Assembly: GCF_030060925.1 (NCBI RefSeq)
Contig: NZ_CP045455.1
Location: 1,054,001 to 1,118,000, forward strand
Direction: 5' to 3'
Source: Spiroplasma sp. SV19
GTDB lineage: Bacteria > Bacillota_I > Bacilli_A > Mycoplasmatales > Mycoplasmataceae
Length of the DNA stretch: 64,000 nucleotides
The notes under the pieces are model-generated. The model saw only the letters and a list, made by a program, of their open reading frames with translations. It had not been told where the DNA came from and searched no databases. Position numbers and translations under genes: made by a program. Below are positions 10,581-20,599 of the stretch, one piece after another (the stretch's first letter is position 1; each line of letters begins with the position of its first letter).

Positions 10581-11677
10581 TGAGTATGAGTGTTGAACAG
10601 GTAATGTATAATTACCAACAAAAAATTGAAAGATTAAGTTTAAATATTAATTTTGTGAAAGAGAATTTACAATTATTGTTACAGCAACTAAAAAATATTG
10701 ATGCTAGTGGGTTAAATTGCCAAGCAATTGAACAGTATTTGCAAGAATTAAATCAAATTCTTGTTGATTTAGAAACTAATCCGTTGGTGGCAGAATTTCA
10801 AAAGGTTAAACATGTTGAATTAGAATTAGCAAAACAAGTTAACTTTTTCTTGGAACAAAAAACATTACGGTTAGCAGAAATTCAACAAAAAATTGAAGTG
10901 TTAAAAGTAAAAGTGATTGAGGATGAAACAAAACAACGGTTAGTAAATTTAAAAAATCGTGTTAATTTGAATTATCAAACATTAGAGCAAGACTTATTAG
11001 CAATGTTTGATGATAATGTCTCAAAAGCTTTTATTATGAATTTTTTTAAAACAAACAAAAGTCGACTTGCTAATTTAGATCCAACAACAATTTCTGATCT
11101 TGTTCAAGAGGAAATTAATAATTACCGTACTTCGGTCGACTTTATGAAAAATCAGTATCTTAGTAGTTTTAAAACCCAAATTGGCGATGATAAATTTATT
11201 AATGCTGAATTAGCACCAATGTTAGAAGAATTTAGCCAAACGAGTGTTAATGATACGAATGCTTTAAATCAGAAAGCATTAGATTTACAAACTAAAATTA
11301 TTAGTCAGCAATTAGATGAATCAGCGCGCAAACATGCAATTGCGGCGATTTTACAAGCAATTCAAAAGCGTGGTTTTATTGTTGATAATAACGATATTCG
11401 AATTACAAAAGAAAATGATGATAGTTTGGTCATTGTTTATGCCAAAAAAGTGACTGGTGAAGAAGCAATTTTTAAAGTATATCTTGATGGGCGGTTCACT
11501 TATAAATTTGAAGGTTACGAAGGTCATGCTCATGATGTTGATGAACAACCATTTGTTAATGATCTATCGATGTATGATGTGTCTTTATCAAAAGAAATGA
11601 AGAAGACTTATTTAAACCCGGATAAAATAATGAATCAAGCAAAAATGCAAATTGATAGTAAAACAAAAAAGAAATAA
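10580..11677 (+). CDS. unknown coiled-coil protein, third gene of the helicase operon
   Basis: A 365-aa protein of unknown function. Its ATG overlaps the previous stop codon (TAATG at 10578-10582), implying translational coupling; an in-frame ATG at 10586 is an alternative start. Residues 1-130 are rich in Leu, Gln, Glu and Lys with heptad-like spacing, so a long coiled coil is likely. Residues about 255-325 form a compact alpha/beta-looking segment (RGFIVDNNDIRITKEND followed by an Asp- and His-containing stretch). No signal peptide, TM segment or catalytic motif stands out. The stop lies only 8 bases from the convergent permease gene, with no terminator between. Confidence 0.85.
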   Translation: MSMSVEQVMYNYQQKIERLSLNINFVKENLQLLLQQLKNIDASGLNCQAIEQYLQELNQILVDLETNPLVAEFQKVKHVELELAKQVNFFLEQKTLRLAEIQQKIEVLKVKVIEDETKQRLVNLKNRVNLNYQTLEQDLLAMFDDNVSKAFIMNFFKTNKSRLANLDPTTISDLVQEEINNYRTSVDFMKNQYLSSFKTQIGDDKFINAELAPMLEEFSQTSVNDTNALNQKALDLQTKIISQQLDESARKHAIAAILQAIQKRGFIVDNNDIRITKENDDSLVIVYAKKVTGEEAIFKVYLDGRFTYKFEGYEGHAHDVDEQPFVNDLSMYDVSLSKEMKKTYLNPDKIMNQAKMQIDSKTKKK

Positions 11678-11685
11678 GATAATAA

Positions 11686-13149
11686 TTATTTGTATTTACA
11701 GCGTTGTAAAAAATAATATAATCCAATTGCTGGGAAGATGAAGATAATTGTCAATGGGAAAACTAACGGTCAAGTTGGACGAGTATATATAGTGTTATTT
11801 CAGTTTATATTATATATTATTCCGTCTAGTTTATATCAATTAAATTCATTGTTAAAAAAATTAGAATAACCTCAAATATGATAAAAGTTATTGTCATCAA
11901 TTAATTTCGCAGCAGCTAAAGTATATTGACTAAATAAATTAAGAGCAAGAATCCCAGTCTTATATTTATTATTTTCAGCCACTTTTTTATAGTTATCAAT
12001 ATATTCTGAAAAATTAATGAATAGACTATGACCTGGGGCATTGTGGAGTTGCTGGAAAATACTAGTGATTATTACTTCAGTATTAAGGGCATGTTTTTTC
12101 TTAATTTCCATAAACATCTTTTTTTGAAATTGCCAACTATAGCGATAACTTCATAGAATCGGATTTTTAGTAATACTAGGGTCTATTCCGACTATATCTT
12201 GCTGGTAGAACATTTGATAGATTTTAATTTTTGTAGAAAACTGTTTGGAAAGGATAATTTGGACATTTTCCAAGGGACTTTGTGGTTGAATTACTGTTAC
12301 ATCTTGGTTAACATCAAAAAGTAGTGTTCTTTTTAAGTCATTGAAGTCGATTGCCTCGGAAAAAAGACCACTGTGCAATATTTTTTGATAATTATTTTTT
12401 TCCAGATATTTGTTTATAATTTGATGAAATTCGTTCCCATCATTTTTATTAATTGCATGATAAATGTTAGTATATGTCTCATTAGTTTTAAAAAGATTAA
12501 TTGCGGGATGTTCATGTTCTTTAATGATATTGATGACATTATGATCTGCAGTTGAAAAATAATGCTTGATATTTTTTGCTGCCATCAGTCAAGGTGTTAT
12601 TAAAACAATGATTGCTAAAAATAATGTTATTAAAGTAATAACACTTTCTTTCAAAAAATGACTAGCAATAATGATAATAAATAAAAATAATGGTAATGAG
12701 ATAAAAGAAATTAAGATGCCAACGCCATAGAGTTTTAAAAAAACTAAGGTATGTGTTCATGATGTTATTAGCAAATAAAATATTGTCGTAATGCTAAAAA
12801 TAATAGTATAGTAGAAAATCAAAGTAATTAAATTAATTAATAGTTTTTGAAGAATAATACTAGTGCGACTAAAAGGCTTTGTTGTTATTAAGAGAAATGA
12901 TGATTCTAAGATGGGGCGATTAAAGATGATAATATTAAGGTTACCAAGAAATAAAAATGGAAAAACAAAAAAATTTACCGCAAAAAATAGATATGAAATA
13001 AAAAACAAGTCAATATTTTTTGCATCTTTATTAAAAGTAATTGCCCCAGTTAAAAAAATACTTATTGATAAAATAATTAGGATTATTAATGTTACTCAAA
13101 AACTGATTGCCCTTTTAAGGAGAAAGAAGTCCATTTTTAAGATTCGCAT
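11686..13149 (-). CDS. ABC transporter permease with a large non-membrane domain
   Basis: A 487-aa membrane protein. N-terminal residues (MRILKMDFFLLKRAISFW) lead into a cluster of hydrophobic helices (+ strand 12600-13100). A hydrophilic segment of about 200 residues with KNI, HNVINIIKEHEHPAINLF and similar motifs covers roughly 11870-12585, and a last TM helix with a basic tail (LQRCKYK) ends the protein. This is the layout of ABC-2 type exporters. The ATG overlaps the stop of the ATPase gene (TAATG), so the two are coupled subunits of one transporter. Substrate unknown; the preceding small secreted-peptide frame is a candidate. Numerous TGA codons are read as Trp. Confidence 0.8.
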
Positions 13150-13913
13150 TATTCTTCACTCATTTCCTTTATTTTTTGATAAACACTTGCTTTATCAAGG
13201 GCATAATATTTCTCATATTCAGCTTGAATGTCTCAGATTGCAGTATTCTTTTTTTCTTTTTGAGCAATAATTTGGCCATGATCTAAAATAATAAAATGAT
13301 CGATATAATTGGCAAATTCGTTAAGAATGTGGGTAATAATAATAATAATTGTCTTACCATTCTTATGTAAGCTAACTAATAAATCAATTATAATTTTACG
13401 GGTTACAGCATCTAAACCGTCTGTTGGTTCATCTAAGATATAAATATCATGTTTTGATAAAAAACATTGTGCTAAAACTACCTTTTTGGCCATTCCTGTT
13501 GATAAAGTATTTAAAGATTGAAATGGTTTTAACTTAAAAAAATCAATCATATCCTTAATTTCTTCTTTTTCAATTTTATCTTGTTCTAATATACATCACA
13601 TTTTAAGATAATCAAAAAGATAAATTTTAGATAAGAAAACAGTTTTTTCTGGAGTATAACCAATTTTTTGTCTTGATAAAGGATTGGTATTGTCTAATCC
13701 GTTGATATGAATGCTTCCCTTTTGATGGGGAAATGCACCAAGAATAGTTTTAATCAATGTTGTTTTTCCAGCCCCATTATGACCTAAAATTCCATAAAAA
13801 CTTCCTTTCGGAATCGCAAGATTCATGTTAGTAAAAATTGTTTTTTTCGAGAATGATTGAGATAAATTGGTGATATTAATTGCCAGTTCTGTGAAATTAT
13901 TGTTTTTTTCCAT
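13149..13913 (-). CDS. ABC transporter ATP-binding protein
   Basis: A 254-aa nucleotide-binding subunit. Walker A is GHNGAGKTT, the signature motif is the variant LSTGMAKKV (usual LSGGQ), Walker B is IYILDEPTDGLD and the switch His is in ITHILNE. The family is the CcmA/NatA-like type that powers ABC-2 exporters, matching the permease directly downstream (stop and start overlap). The start is uncertain: ATG at 13913 (MEKNNN) is chosen, while an in-frame ATG about 40 bases upstream could add residues. Two TGA codons lie inside the frame, so a standard-code reading breaks it. Confidence 0.88.
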
Positions 13914-14037
13914 GCAGACTTCTTTTCTGTCAATTAGGAGATTGAAGATTTTCATTATTTTTTCATAGGTTAATATGAGCACTAACTAATGGGGTTATCA
14001 TTAGCAATGTTGAAAAAAGATGTAGTAACTTTTTCAT
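13897..14037 (-). CDS. possible small secreted peptide ahead of the ABC exporter
   Basis: A 46-codon frame starts MKKLLHLFSTLLMITPLVSAH and ends in a basic tail (QKRSLHGKKQ). It has a Lys-Lys start, a 14-residue hydrophobic core and a PLVSA-H site typical of signal peptidase I; there is no lipobox Cys. An AAGGGA ribosome site is 9 bases upstream of the ATG. Its end overlaps the start of the ATPase gene by 17 bases in another frame, suggesting coupling. Two TGA codons are read as Trp. It could be a secreted or exported peptide, a remnant of a signal-bearing gene, or chance. Confidence 0.4.
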
Positions 14038-14357
14038 ATATAAGATTTCCCTTCAAAATATATTATTTTATTTTTAAAATGTTAAAAAAGTAATTAAAAC
14101 CTTAAAGTTTTAAATAGAGAACATAGTTTTTATGCTTAAATTATACCAATAAAGCTTTAGTTCTTGTTTTCTTTTTAAAGAAAATTTATCGCTGTAATAG
14201 CAATTTTTTAGAATATACAGGGAGAAGAACATTTTAAATAATTTACGGGAAATAAATAGTATAATAGTTTATATTGCGATTAATTATTTTGAGAATCAGT
14301 TCCTACTTTTATTTTAAAAAAATTAAAATCAAAGTAATGATTAGAGGGAGAATATTA
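14038..14357. other. intergenic region between divergent exporter and AAA+ operons
   Basis: About 320 bases with no convincing gene. It contains a TATAAT at 14260-14265 that would serve the AAA+ gene (leader about 85 bases), and the AT-rich promoter zone of the minus-strand exporter operon. A GAGGGAG ribosome site lies at 14344-14350. Nothing else was recognised. Confidence 0.5.
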
Positions 14358-16178
14358 ATGAGTGTTAAAAGTAATTTAGATAAATTAAAAAATCAGATTG
14401 GGATTAAACGTTGTGTTATTCTTGAAGGAAATGTTAATGACATTTATCAAGCAAATAACACTTATGTTGGTTTAAAAGATAGGTTACGTGCATTATTAAA
14501 AGAAAAAGGCTTTAATGATATTTTTACGTGAGATCGAATTGATGGTTTATCGGGGGGAAACATTAAAAACTTAACTTTAACTGCTGAATCAGAGCAAAAA
14601 AGTCAAGAAGGCGAAGCTTATGATTTTGGTCAAGAATTAATTAATAACGCTAATGAGAAAAATAATGAACCAACGGGGCAATTTTTAACTTTAGCCGAGT
14701 TTTTTGCGATTGTTCGCCGTAATATGTTAACACCAAGTCCAAAAAAAGTTGCTTTTGTTGCTGATTTTTCAGATTATTTATTTTCAAATGAGCAAGCATT
14801 AAGTGAAGAAGAACGTGTTAACTTGATTTCTTTAAGTAAAGCTTTTCGGGATAAAAAATTTGATCAATCAGAAATAGTTGATTTTGATACGGCAATTATT
14901 TTTATTACTAATAGCGTTGGCAAGTTACCAACATCATTTTATTTACATAATCCAGATGTTACAACAATTACATTAACGAAACCAAATCGCGAAGAACGCG
15001 AAAAATTTATTTTAACAAATAAGAGCTTTTTTAAGATTACTGAAGATTTAAGTACAGATCTTTTAAAATTACAAGATATTTATGATACTATGGAGGGATG
15101 AACTTTGAAAGAAGTTTATCAATTAATTAAATTCTCAAACAATATTAATGAACGCTTACCGTTTGAAAAATTATTAAACTCTTATCAATATGGGGATAAA
15201 GTTTCACCATGAGAAGAAATGAATTATGAAAAATTAGCAACAATTGAAACAGAATTGAAAAAACGCGTTATTGGGCAAGACCATGCAATTGTTAAAGTCA
15301 AAAATGTTGTTTATAAAGCCTTTACAGGGTTGTCTGGGGTTCAATACTCTTCCAAACGAACAAAACCCAAGGGAACCTTATTTTTTGTTGGTCCAACGGG
15401 GGTTGGGAAAACTGAATTAGCAAAAGCATTAGCAAAGTTTTTATTTGGTGATGAAAAAAACTGTATTCGTTTTGATATGTCAGAATATAACCAAGAAGCT
15501 AGTGATCAAAAATTAATTGGAGCTCCACCAGGTTATGTTGGTTATGAAGAAGGTGGACAATTAACTAATGCCATTAAAGAAAAACCTTTTAGTGTTTTAT
15601 TATTTGATGAAATTGAAAAAGCGCATCCTCGAATTTTAGATAAGTTTTTACAAATTTTAGAAGATGGGCGTTTAACAGATAATAAGGGCCAAACTGTTAG
15701 TTTTTCGGATTCCTTTATTATTTTTACTTCAAATATTGGGGCAAGCGAAGTTGATGATAGTTTGCCATTCTTAGAAATTGAAAAACAGTTTATTCAAAAA
15801 GTTTCGGATCATTTTCGTACCGAATTAAGACGACCAGAGTTATTAGGGCGAATTGGTAATAATATTATTCCGTTTAATTTTATTAAAGATATTAGTTTTA
15901 AAGCAAAATTGATTACTCAAAAATTACGTCCAATTCAAGTGGCTGTTTGAGAAAAATATAAGGTTAAATTAGAATTCCTTCAGTTGGAACAAATTTTACC
16001 AATTATTATTCAAGATGCTGATGATAAAAAAGGGGGGCGTGATTTATTAAATAGTATTGAAAAGCATGTTGTTGATGGGTTAAGCTCCTTTATATTTGCC
16101 AATCAAACTAGTTTTAAAGCAGGTCAAACAATTTTGGCCCAAGCTAATGGTCACCAAATTGAGTATAATTTAAAATAA
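14358..16178 (+). CDS. AAA+ ATPase: degenerate N-terminal module plus ClpB-D2-like module
   Basis: A 606-aa protein. The C-terminal half is a full Clp/Hsp100 second-domain ATPase: RVIGQDHAI, Walker A GPTGVGKTE (about residue 345), pore loop GYVGYEEGG, Walker B LLFDEIEKAHP (about 417), sensor 1 FTSNIGAS, arginine-finger region RRPELLGRIG and a sensor-2 GGRDLL. The first 250 residues have an AAA-like shape (FVADFSDYLFS, then IIFITNS) but no Walker A, so this module probably does not hydrolyse ATP. ClpB N-domain and middle domain are absent, so it is not a normal ClpB. The radical-SAM gene starts 4 bases after its stop and a peroxidase follows. It likely remodels a protein partner; the target is unknown. 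Confidence 0.87.
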
Positions 16179-16182
16179 AAAA

Positions 16183-16806
16183 ATGAGTAATTTAATTAAT
16201 TTTAATCGCTTTGTTTCTTTTACAACAATTGAAGGTCCGGGAAACCGTTTTGCCCTATGAATGCAAGGATGCATTATTAATTGTAAAGGATGCAGTAACC
16301 AAGAGATGATTCCTTTAATTAATCGGAATGTGATGGAAGTGAGTGACCTTTTTAAAGCAATTAAGGATGCCCAAGAACGCTTTCAGATTGAAGGAATTAC
16401 AATTTTGGGCGGCGAGCCATTTATTCAACCCCGGGCATTATTGGAATTAGTGACGTTGTGTCAAGCAAACAATTTAACAGTGATTGTTTTTTCTGGCTTT
16501 TTATACGAGCTATTACAAGAAAAACACCCGGCAATTTTAGCTAAAATTGATATCTTAATTGATGGACCATTTATTATTGAAAAACTAGACAAAAAACGCC
16601 GCTTAATTGGTTCAACCAACCAGCGGGTAATTAAACTAAGTGATACTTATCAAAATAATGATTATTTTGAACAAAATATTATTGAAGCTGAATTTACTGT
16701 TACTAAAAATAATAGTATGATTATTAATGGCGATGGTGCACACCTCGTCAACAATGAAGAAACGATTTTAAAAAAAGAGGAGGACCAGAACGATGGGAGC
16801 ATTTAA
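16183..16806 (+). CDS. radical SAM protein, NrdG/PflA-activase-like
   Basis: A 207-aa protein with the [4Fe-4S] motif CIINCKGC (Cys 30, 34, 37) preceded by FTTIEGPGNRFALWMQG, and a glycine-rich SAM-binding ITILGGEPFIQP. This is the layout of small glycyl-radical-enzyme activases such as NrdG, which use SAM to abstract a hydrogen. No anaerobic ribonucleotide reductase or glycyl-radical enzyme is in the window. It lacks its own ribosome site, beginning 4 bases after the AAA+ stop, and its end overlaps the peroxidase gene by 14 bases, so the three are almost certainly co-translated. The C-terminal 40 residues are acidic and unlike NrdG. The true substrate is unknown. Confidence 0.87.
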
Positions 16807-17293
16807 ATTAGATGGTGATGTATTTTCACATATTAAACAAGATATTATTAAAGTTGGTGATAAATTAGAATTTAAAGCCACAAATGGCGATATGAGTGAT
16901 TTTCATATCGATGATGTTAGCGCAAAATATAAAGTTATTTCGTCAATACCAAGTATTGATACTAGTGTTTGTTATACACAAACAGTTAAATTTAATGAAA
17001 GTATGAAGGATTATCAAAATGCTCGTTTAATTACAATTTCAAGAGATTTACCATTTGCCCAAGAAAGATGCTGTGAATCATTTAAAGATGAAGCGCATTT
17101 CTTAATTTCGGATTATAATTATCGAGACTTTGGGGCAAAATCAGGATTAGTTTTTACTGATTCACAAATTTTGCCACGAGCTGTAATTATTTTAAACGAA
17201 AATAATATCGTTGAATATCTTGAAGTTGTTAATCCCGTTGGTAATGAACCAAACTATCAGGCGGTATATGATTTCTTAAGTAGTAAAAAATAA
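16793..17293 (+). CDS. tpx: thiol peroxidase (Tpx-type peroxiredoxin)
   Basis: Reduces hydrogen peroxide and organic peroxides via cysteines, with electrons from thioredoxin; cytoplasmic. The 166-aa product has the peroxidatic motif SIDTSVCYTQT (Cys 60) and the second Cys at 94 in QERCCES, spacing identical to E. coli Tpx (61/95), with an adjacent extra Cys 93. GAGG upstream of the ATG; the start lies inside the end of the radical-SAM gene. Its link to the oxygen-sensitive Fe-S protein before it suggests a protective role, which is inference. Confidence 0.94.
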   Translation: MGAFKLDGDVFSHIKQDIIKVGDKLEFKATNGDMSDFHIDDVSAKYKVISSIPSIDTSVCYTQTVKFNESMKDYQNARLITISRDLPFAQERCCESFKDEAHFLISDYNYRDFGAKSGLVFTDSQILPRAVIILNENNIVEYLEVVNPVGNEPNYQAVYDFLSSKK

Positions 17294-17294
17294 A

Positions 17295-17322
17295 AAAAGT
17301 ATTTTATAAAATACTTTTTTTA
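17295..17322. terminator. bidirectional terminator between tpx and hit
   Basis: A perfect inverted repeat (AAAAAAGTATTTT / AAAATACTTTTTT) with A and T runs on both sides. It serves both convergent genes; the hit stop codon abuts it. Confidence 0.85.
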
Positions 17323-17736
17323 TTTTAAGGTTAAAAGATCTTTGATTTCGTCAAGGTCGCGTAATTTTTCTTTATCAACATTCAGTTTAAAACCATAACC
17401 TTCTTCCTTTTTATATTTCGGAATAACATGTAGATGATAATGGAAAACTTGTTGAAAAGCTTCACTTTTTTCATTACTAACATAATTGATTCCAACAGGG
17501 TTTAAAACTTGATACATTTTTTGGGCAATTTTTTTGCCAACTGTTGCAACAGCTGCTAAATATTCATCGTCTGTTTCACTATAATAATCAAAGTGTTTTT
17601 TCGGAATTATTAGAGTATGGCCATCACTATTGGGGAATAAGTCTAAAAAGGCGTAAACAAGATTATTTTCATAAATTTTCTTGCTCGGAATTTCTTGGGC
17701 AATAATTTTACAAAAGATGCAATCACTTTTGTTCAT
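17320..17736 (-). CDS. hit: HIT family nucleotide hydrolase/transferase
   Basis: A 138-aa protein of the histidine triad superfamily, which hydrolyses or transfers nucleoside phosphate conjugates. It has the N-terminal zinc-ligand-like CIFCKI, the core LDLFPNSDGHTLIIPKKH and the catalytic triad HYHLHVIP. This is the Hint branch found in most mollicutes. A GGAGC ribosome site precedes the ATG. Single-gene unit convergent with tpx. Confidence 0.95.
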   Translation of the reverse strand: MNKSDCIFCKIIAQEIPSKKIYENNLVYAFLDLFPNSDGHTLIIPKKHFDYYSETDDEYLAAVATVGKKIAQKMYQVLNPVGINYVSNEKSEAFQQVFHYHLHVIPKYKKEEGYGFKLNVDKEKLRDLDEIKDLLTLK

Positions 17737-17809
17737 TTTGACATCAGCTCCTTACAAAACAATTATAACAAACTTCTGTGATGAATTAGCATATTTTATT
17801 GTGGTTATA

Positions 17810-17846
17810 AAAAACAAATTGCAAGATATTGCAATTATTTTTGTTT
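17810..17846. terminator. hairpin with flanking A/T runs between hit and lipoprotein gene
   Basis: AAACAAATTGCA and TGCAATTATTTTTGTTT form a mostly paired stem around a 6-base loop, with A and T runs. It lies between two divergent genes, where a terminator is not expected, so the role is uncertain. Confidence 0.4.
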
Positions 17847-17970
17847 AATTTTTTTCGATTTTTCTTTACTAGTCACTTTTAATTAGTGATCCTAAATTTC
17901 TTAATTTATGTTGTTTAAAAAAAGTATAATATATAATATAGTAAAATTTCAAATAAGGAAGGGCAATACT

Positions 17971-18429
17971 ATGCGAAAGTACTTAGTAATTAACATTTTA
18001 GGAACAATTGGGCTAACTGTAGCAAGTACAACTACATTAATTGCTTGTCATAAAGTGCAGTCCAAACTAGAGCGACAAATTAATGTCCAACAACCACCAA
18101 CAGGAAGTAACTGAGAACCGGTTTATGCAAATGATAATGCATTTAGGAGAATTGATTGTAAATATTATATTGTTATATGACATGGTTTATTTAATAATAA
18201 TTGAAAAATTAATAAATTTAATAATAATGTAGTTCAAATAAGAATTGATATGGTTAGTGATTGATTAATGAAAAATTTTGCTGATTTGCAAATAGGTTAT
18301 GGTCGAAGTTGAAAAGATTGAAAAAATTATCCACATTATTTTAAAGCAGTTTATCGTTGAAATAGAATTAATGATCCAAATCTACCAGAAATTAATAAAG
18401 ATGGTAATATTACAGATTGAAAAGAATAA
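17971..18429 (+). CDS. small lipoprotein, unknown function
   Basis: A 152-aa protein with a lipoprotein signal peptide: basic MRKY, a hydrophobic core and the lipobox TLIAC, which places the lipidated Cys at residue 26. After cleavage it would be anchored to the outer face of the membrane. The mature part is rich in Trp (many encoded by TGA), Asn and Asp, with no recognised domain. An AAGGAAGGG ribosome site and two TATAAT boxes (17925-17930, 17932-17937) precede it. Likely a surface protein, but no ligand can be inferred. Confidence 0.85.
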
Positions 18430-18558
18430 AAAATTGGCAAGTTTTTTTGATAAAAATTGAAAAATATTTAATAATTTTTTATTTTTTTAACAAATTTAGT
18501 ATTTTTTCTGTTATAATTAAATGCTATAAATTATTTAATAATTTCTTCAATTTTGTGG

Positions 18559-18564
18559 TATAAT
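18559..18564 (+). promoter_or_regulatory. -10 box upstream of the 74-aa protein gene
   Basis: TATAAT, 37 bases before the ATG at 18601. No good -35 was seen at the expected spacing. Confidence 0.45.
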
Positions 18565-18600
18565 ATATGTGTGTAGCAACCAGAATGAGGGGAGATGATT

Positions 18601-18825
18601 ATGATGGAAGATAATCGCACAAAAACAGCTCATGATGAAGCTAAAGAAATCGTTGGGCGATATCGCATGCTAGGGGAAGATATTTATGAATATCTTGAAG
18701 TGTTAAAACATCAAATTAGTCAACGTAAAAAAAGTTCTAAACCAAATGATTTAGAACAAGCGGCCTACTTTGAAGATTTACTAGCATCTGTAAAAAAAGT
18801 CTGAAATGAAAAATATCAAGACTAA
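18601..18825 (+). CDS. small acidic helical protein, unknown
   Basis: A 74-aa cytoplasmic protein (MMEDNRTKTAHDEAKEIVG...), highly charged and probably all-helical. No family recognised. AGGGGAG at 18588-18594 supports the ATG at 18601; an ATG at 18595 overlaps that site and one at 18604 is possible. One TGA near the C-terminus encodes Trp (VWNEKYQD). It is followed by its own terminator, so it is a single-gene unit. Clear promoter, ribosome site and terminator make it very likely real. Confidence 0.8.
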
Positions 18826-18844
18826 TTAAATGTTTCATATTATG

Positions 18845-18868
18845 AAAGCAAAGCAGTTTGCTTTTTTA
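18845..18868 (+). terminator. terminator after the 74-aa protein gene
   Basis: AAGCAAA pairs with TTTGCTT around GCAG and is followed by T-rich sequence. Confidence 0.75.
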
Positions 18869-18895
18869 TTTTTATCATAAAAAAAAGAAGATATT

Positions 18896-20599
18896 TTAAT
18901 CTTCTTTGACAATAAATGATCCAATTGCATCAAATAAAGTTTGTGAATAAACATTTTCTGGATTATAAGCAAAGACTAATGAATATAATCTTGTTTTTGC
19001 TGCTGTTTGCAAGTTTGATTGCTGAGCAAAAGTATACTCAATTCATTTTAAAATTTGTCCTTTTACATTTGAAATGTTTGTTGGGATTCCGTCTTTATCA
19101 TAAAGAGGTTGACCAGTTTCATCATATGTTCCTAAGTAACCTTTTTTGTTATATAACCATGATAATGAACGTTTAGCACCCCCTTGTTGGGCGACTCAAG
19201 CTTGATCAAGGTCAGTTGGTGTTCCTCCTGATCCATATCAAGTTAATGATAATGGTTTATTATTGGTAGCATTATTTTGATAATTGATATTCATGTTTTT
19301 CATTAAGTCAATTGTATAAATTGGTAAGACTAGAACAACTGATCCGTATTTTCGGTTAGCATCTAAAAATTGGTAACTTGATGGACTTGTTCCTTCTCCT
19401 GACTTAATAATCCCTGGTGTTGTTGCATCAATAACTTTTTGTTTATATGCATCAGCATTGTTTAACGTTGTAAAGATATCATTTGGATTTTTATTTTTAT
19501 CAATTCCAACAAAACCTTTAAAACCACTAAGACCAAAGATGGGATCAATTCCTTCGTTAATCATATTATCAAATACATCGCCACCTTTTGAGGTATTAAA
19601 CATATCTTTTAGGGTTTTTGTTAGAACATTTTCGTTATTTGTTAAATCAGTATTTAATGCTTCAACATTTTCTAATGGTTCACCACTAGCAAATAATTTA
19701 TCTAAACTAGCTTTGTCTAATTTTAATTCTCAAACCATTTTAACATATGAATTTCAGCGAGCACCACTAATTGTGTCTCATGATTGAATGGCATTAAATA
19801 AGGCACTATTTCGGTTCAAATAAATTTCTGTTTTATCACCACTACCATAACGTTTAACCTCATTTTGGTGTAAATAAGTTGCGGTAATAATTTTATCAAT
19901 AACAGCGGGAACTTCAACATGTTTATAGTAGTCATTAAAACGAATTTTTAAGGCAATTTTTTTCTGATCCTCTGTCATTTTATTAAAGTCACTATAGTTA
20001 CTTCCAGCTGACTTAATTTGAATTTCAAAGTTACTTTCACCTTGTTCTTTTCGTGATTTAGTATAATCTGGTGATGTTCCTGCTGTTTTTCAGAAATATG
20101 ATTGAACTCCACCAACATATCAATTTGCTGATTGGTAATCAGGGGCATATCCTTGTCCGGCAATTGTTAATTCTAATGGCGTATAATTTGATATTCCTGT
20201 TAAATATTTAGTATACAAATTATCAAGGGCAACTTGTTCAACAAAACTAACAATTTGTTTTGCTAAGACATTTTCTGGTTGACTAACATCGATTGTGACA
20301 CCAGTATAACGAGCTCTTGTTGCTTCTTCTGAGGCATAAAAGAATTTTGAAATATTAGTATCTAATAATCGCACGGCCATTGTTTTTAAGTCTGCCTTTG
20401 TAAAGATATCATTAAATGAATATTTTACATAGCTTGATTGATTTTCTGAATCAATTTGGGCAATAATTCAACGTTTAACTTCATCAGCAATTGCAGGATC
20501 ACTAAAACGTTCAAAGCTCTTTTTTCCACAAGCAACAACAGTAGTACTAGCAGAAGTAACAATTGTAATTGCGCCTAAAACACTTAGTAATTTTTTCAT
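18896..20599 (-). CDS. Spiroplasma lipoprotein (567 aa), second of a coupled pair
   Basis: A surface lipoprotein with signal peptide MKKLLSVLGAITIV and lipobox VVACG (Cys 24). The mature 540 residues are hydrophilic with scattered aromatics and no recognised catalytic motif; C-terminus is IVKED. Its ATG overlaps the stop of the 760-aa lipoprotein gene upstream (TAATG at 20597-20601), and GGGAGG within the end of that gene is its ribosome site. Several TGA codons encode Trp. The pair may form a surface complex or nutrient-binding proteins; no transporter gene is adjacent, so this is open. Confidence 0.88.

Noticed and set aside
12863-13270. A plus-strand frame of 135 codons opposite the ABC exporter genes
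   Set aside because: It is antisense to well-supported permease and ATPase genes, has low-complexity Lys/Ile-rich content and no ribosome site.
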